This document shows, in pieces, positions 62,524 to 64,000 of a stretch of DNA of 64,000 nucleotides. This DNA comes from Hirundichthys speculiger (taxonomy: Eukaryota > Chordata > Actinopteri > Beloniformes > Exocoetidae): the NCBI GenBank assembly GCA_018398805.1, contig JAGFBZ010000673.1:248001-312000 (forward strand), read 5' to 3'. Under the pieces are notes generated by a model. It was not told the origin of the DNA. It was given only the letters and a program-made list of their open reading frames with translations, and ran no database searches. The position numbers and the translations under genes are program-made. Numbering within the stretch: the stretch's first letter is position 1; each line of letters starts with the position of its first letter.

Positions 62524-64000
62524 TAGTGTTCATGTGTTCAAGGATGTGAAACTTCTACTGGAAGCTAGAAGGAAGATGCTGACTCGTTTAGTTTAATCAA
62601 GGTATGAGGAATTTAATGCAATTACAGTACTGCCACTTTTGGCTTCCAATAATCTAAATGACTATCTTTTTTGTAATGGACAGCCCATTACTAAGTTGTT
62701 TACTTATCTGGATGAGTTCTGAGATGTCGTCAATCTAGCAGCTTTGATTTTGCAAATACAGACATATTTGCAGCTTTATTATTTGCTTTGTGTACATGGA
62801 TATTTGCAGTAGACATCTCCACAATAGGTGCCAGGGGGGTGGGGGGAATTACCATCTATGGGTGAGTTCTGTGCAGATTTAAGGATACTTCAGCCAGGAG
62901 ATCACGGTGGAGAAATAAAATGCTTTTTCACGATTGTCCAAGTTCTTCATGGGTCTCAAGTTTTCTGAGGATGAGCTAAAACAAGTCTCAAGTCACCGAT
63001 GTATGGGGCTAACAAGTCCAAGTTGTAGACTCCAGCCCCCATCTCTGCTTTTACCTGAAAGGCTAAACCCACACACACACAGTAGAGAGGCAGTGGACAC
63101 ACAGGGTCTCTGAAACAGGGTATCCCAAACTTTATTTTACTGGTTTTATCAGAAGTACCATGTACCATGGAGAGCAGTCACAGTTAGTGGCGACACGTAC
63201 AACAACTTTCTGCCTACCATTTGGTGTTAAAAACAAAACAAAGAACGAGGAGAAATTATAGATCCATACACACCGACAAAGGAAAAAGCAGCCAAAAAAA
63301 AAAAAGAAAAAAAAGTCCAAGCATAAAACAGAAATCATTATTACAAACATAACTGTTGGTTATTGTTCCGATTAAAAAAAAAAAAAACAACCTACCAAAT
63401 CTTTAACGAAAACAGTTCCCAACTACACCCCGTGAGTTGAAAAACAAAATCAAGGTGAAAGAGTGCATAAGTTAATAAAGATGTATTGGTGGAAGGAAGG
63501 GATTAAAAAAGGAGAGAGGGATTTAGCAACCAGGAAAAATGACAGAAGGTTCAGAATCAAACAGATGGTGACTTAGATAAAGACAAATGATCTTTAGAGT
63601 TAGATGAGGACACATGAAAATATATTGACTTTAACTATAGAAATAGACCTGCAAGACAGAAGATGGGTGGATACTAGGTTGCTGTCTGAAAGGAATTAGA
63701 AAGGCTGACAAAATCCATCAGAAACACACCCCAGCAGAAGAATATAAGCATCGGGAACTAAATGGGAGAATTAAGAGAAAATAAACCAAGTGGAGAACTA
63801 GAAAGTGAATAAAGGAGAAGAGAGGCAAGGCAGAGATAAAGAGACTAGTTTTAAACTTCTCCCAAAAGGCAATATATGTCATTCTTGAGTGTAGTGAGTG
63901 TTTCCTTTAAATAAATATGTAGAATTAATTCTCTATGGTTAGCGTGATGGCTATATAGTCCACCTCACTGACAACACTGTACAGTATATACACAATATTT

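Larger units (their letters stand above)
47220..64000. other. Gene-free, repeat-rich region to the window end
   Basis: No exon set with consistent splice sites was found on either strand. Identified contents are listed separately: RTE-like tail, LINE remnant with nested hAT, Tc1, hAT fragment, (AC)n, LINE reverse-transcriptase remnant and Tigger-like element. The stretches 47985-49770, 52589-54320, 54450-57480, 58960-61907 and 62524-64000 show only AT-rich sequence with short homopolymer or polypurine patches. Confidence 0.65.

Overview
The window is from a vertebrate nuclear genome, almost certainly a ray-finned (teleost) fish. The genes are split by long AT-rich introns, splice sites are mostly GT-AG, and the repeats are those of fish genomes: degenerate Tc1 elements, hAT- and Tigger-type miniature transposons, CR1/L2/Rex-like LINE remnants and many mononucleotide and dinucleotide runs. 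No prokaryotic or viral genes were seen.

Three genes were rebuilt exon by exon. Splice sites and reading phases agree at every junction. (1) Minus strand, 28,928 down to 1,979: the 5' part of MAP4K3 (GLK). Seventeen coding exons cover about the first 406 residues: the whole kinase domain and the start of the linker. The rest, including the CNH domain, lies to the left of the window. Intron 1 alone is about 14.6 kb. (2) Minus strand, 38,133 to 31,400: complete THUMPD2 (11 exons, 558 residues), with a THUMP-type N-terminal half and a Rossmann methyltransferase. Its second intron appears to end in TG instead of AG. (3) Plus strand, 44,646 to 47,218: six coding exons for a 431-residue protein that I do not recognise. 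It begins with a candidate N-myristoylation signal.

MAP4K3 and THUMPD2 lie head to tail on one strand, as in human 2p22. No TMEM178A-like exon was recognised between them. The THUMPD2 promoter and the unknown gene's promoter are divergent and about 6 kb apart, each with a strong CTCF-like motif beside it.

The right-hand 17 kb (47.2-64.0 kb) holds no gene I can support. It contains an RTE-like tail, a LINE remnant carrying a nested hAT element with target duplication, a nearly full-length but dead Tc1 transposon, a second LINE reverse-transcriptase pseudogene and a Tigger-like miniature element.

There is no obvious new multi-gene system. The items most worth following up are the GT-TG intron in THUMPD2, the uncharacterised 431-residue gene, the paired CTCF-like motifs, a hAT element carrying a CTCF-like motif, and a 22-bp-stem hairpin at 40.3 kb.
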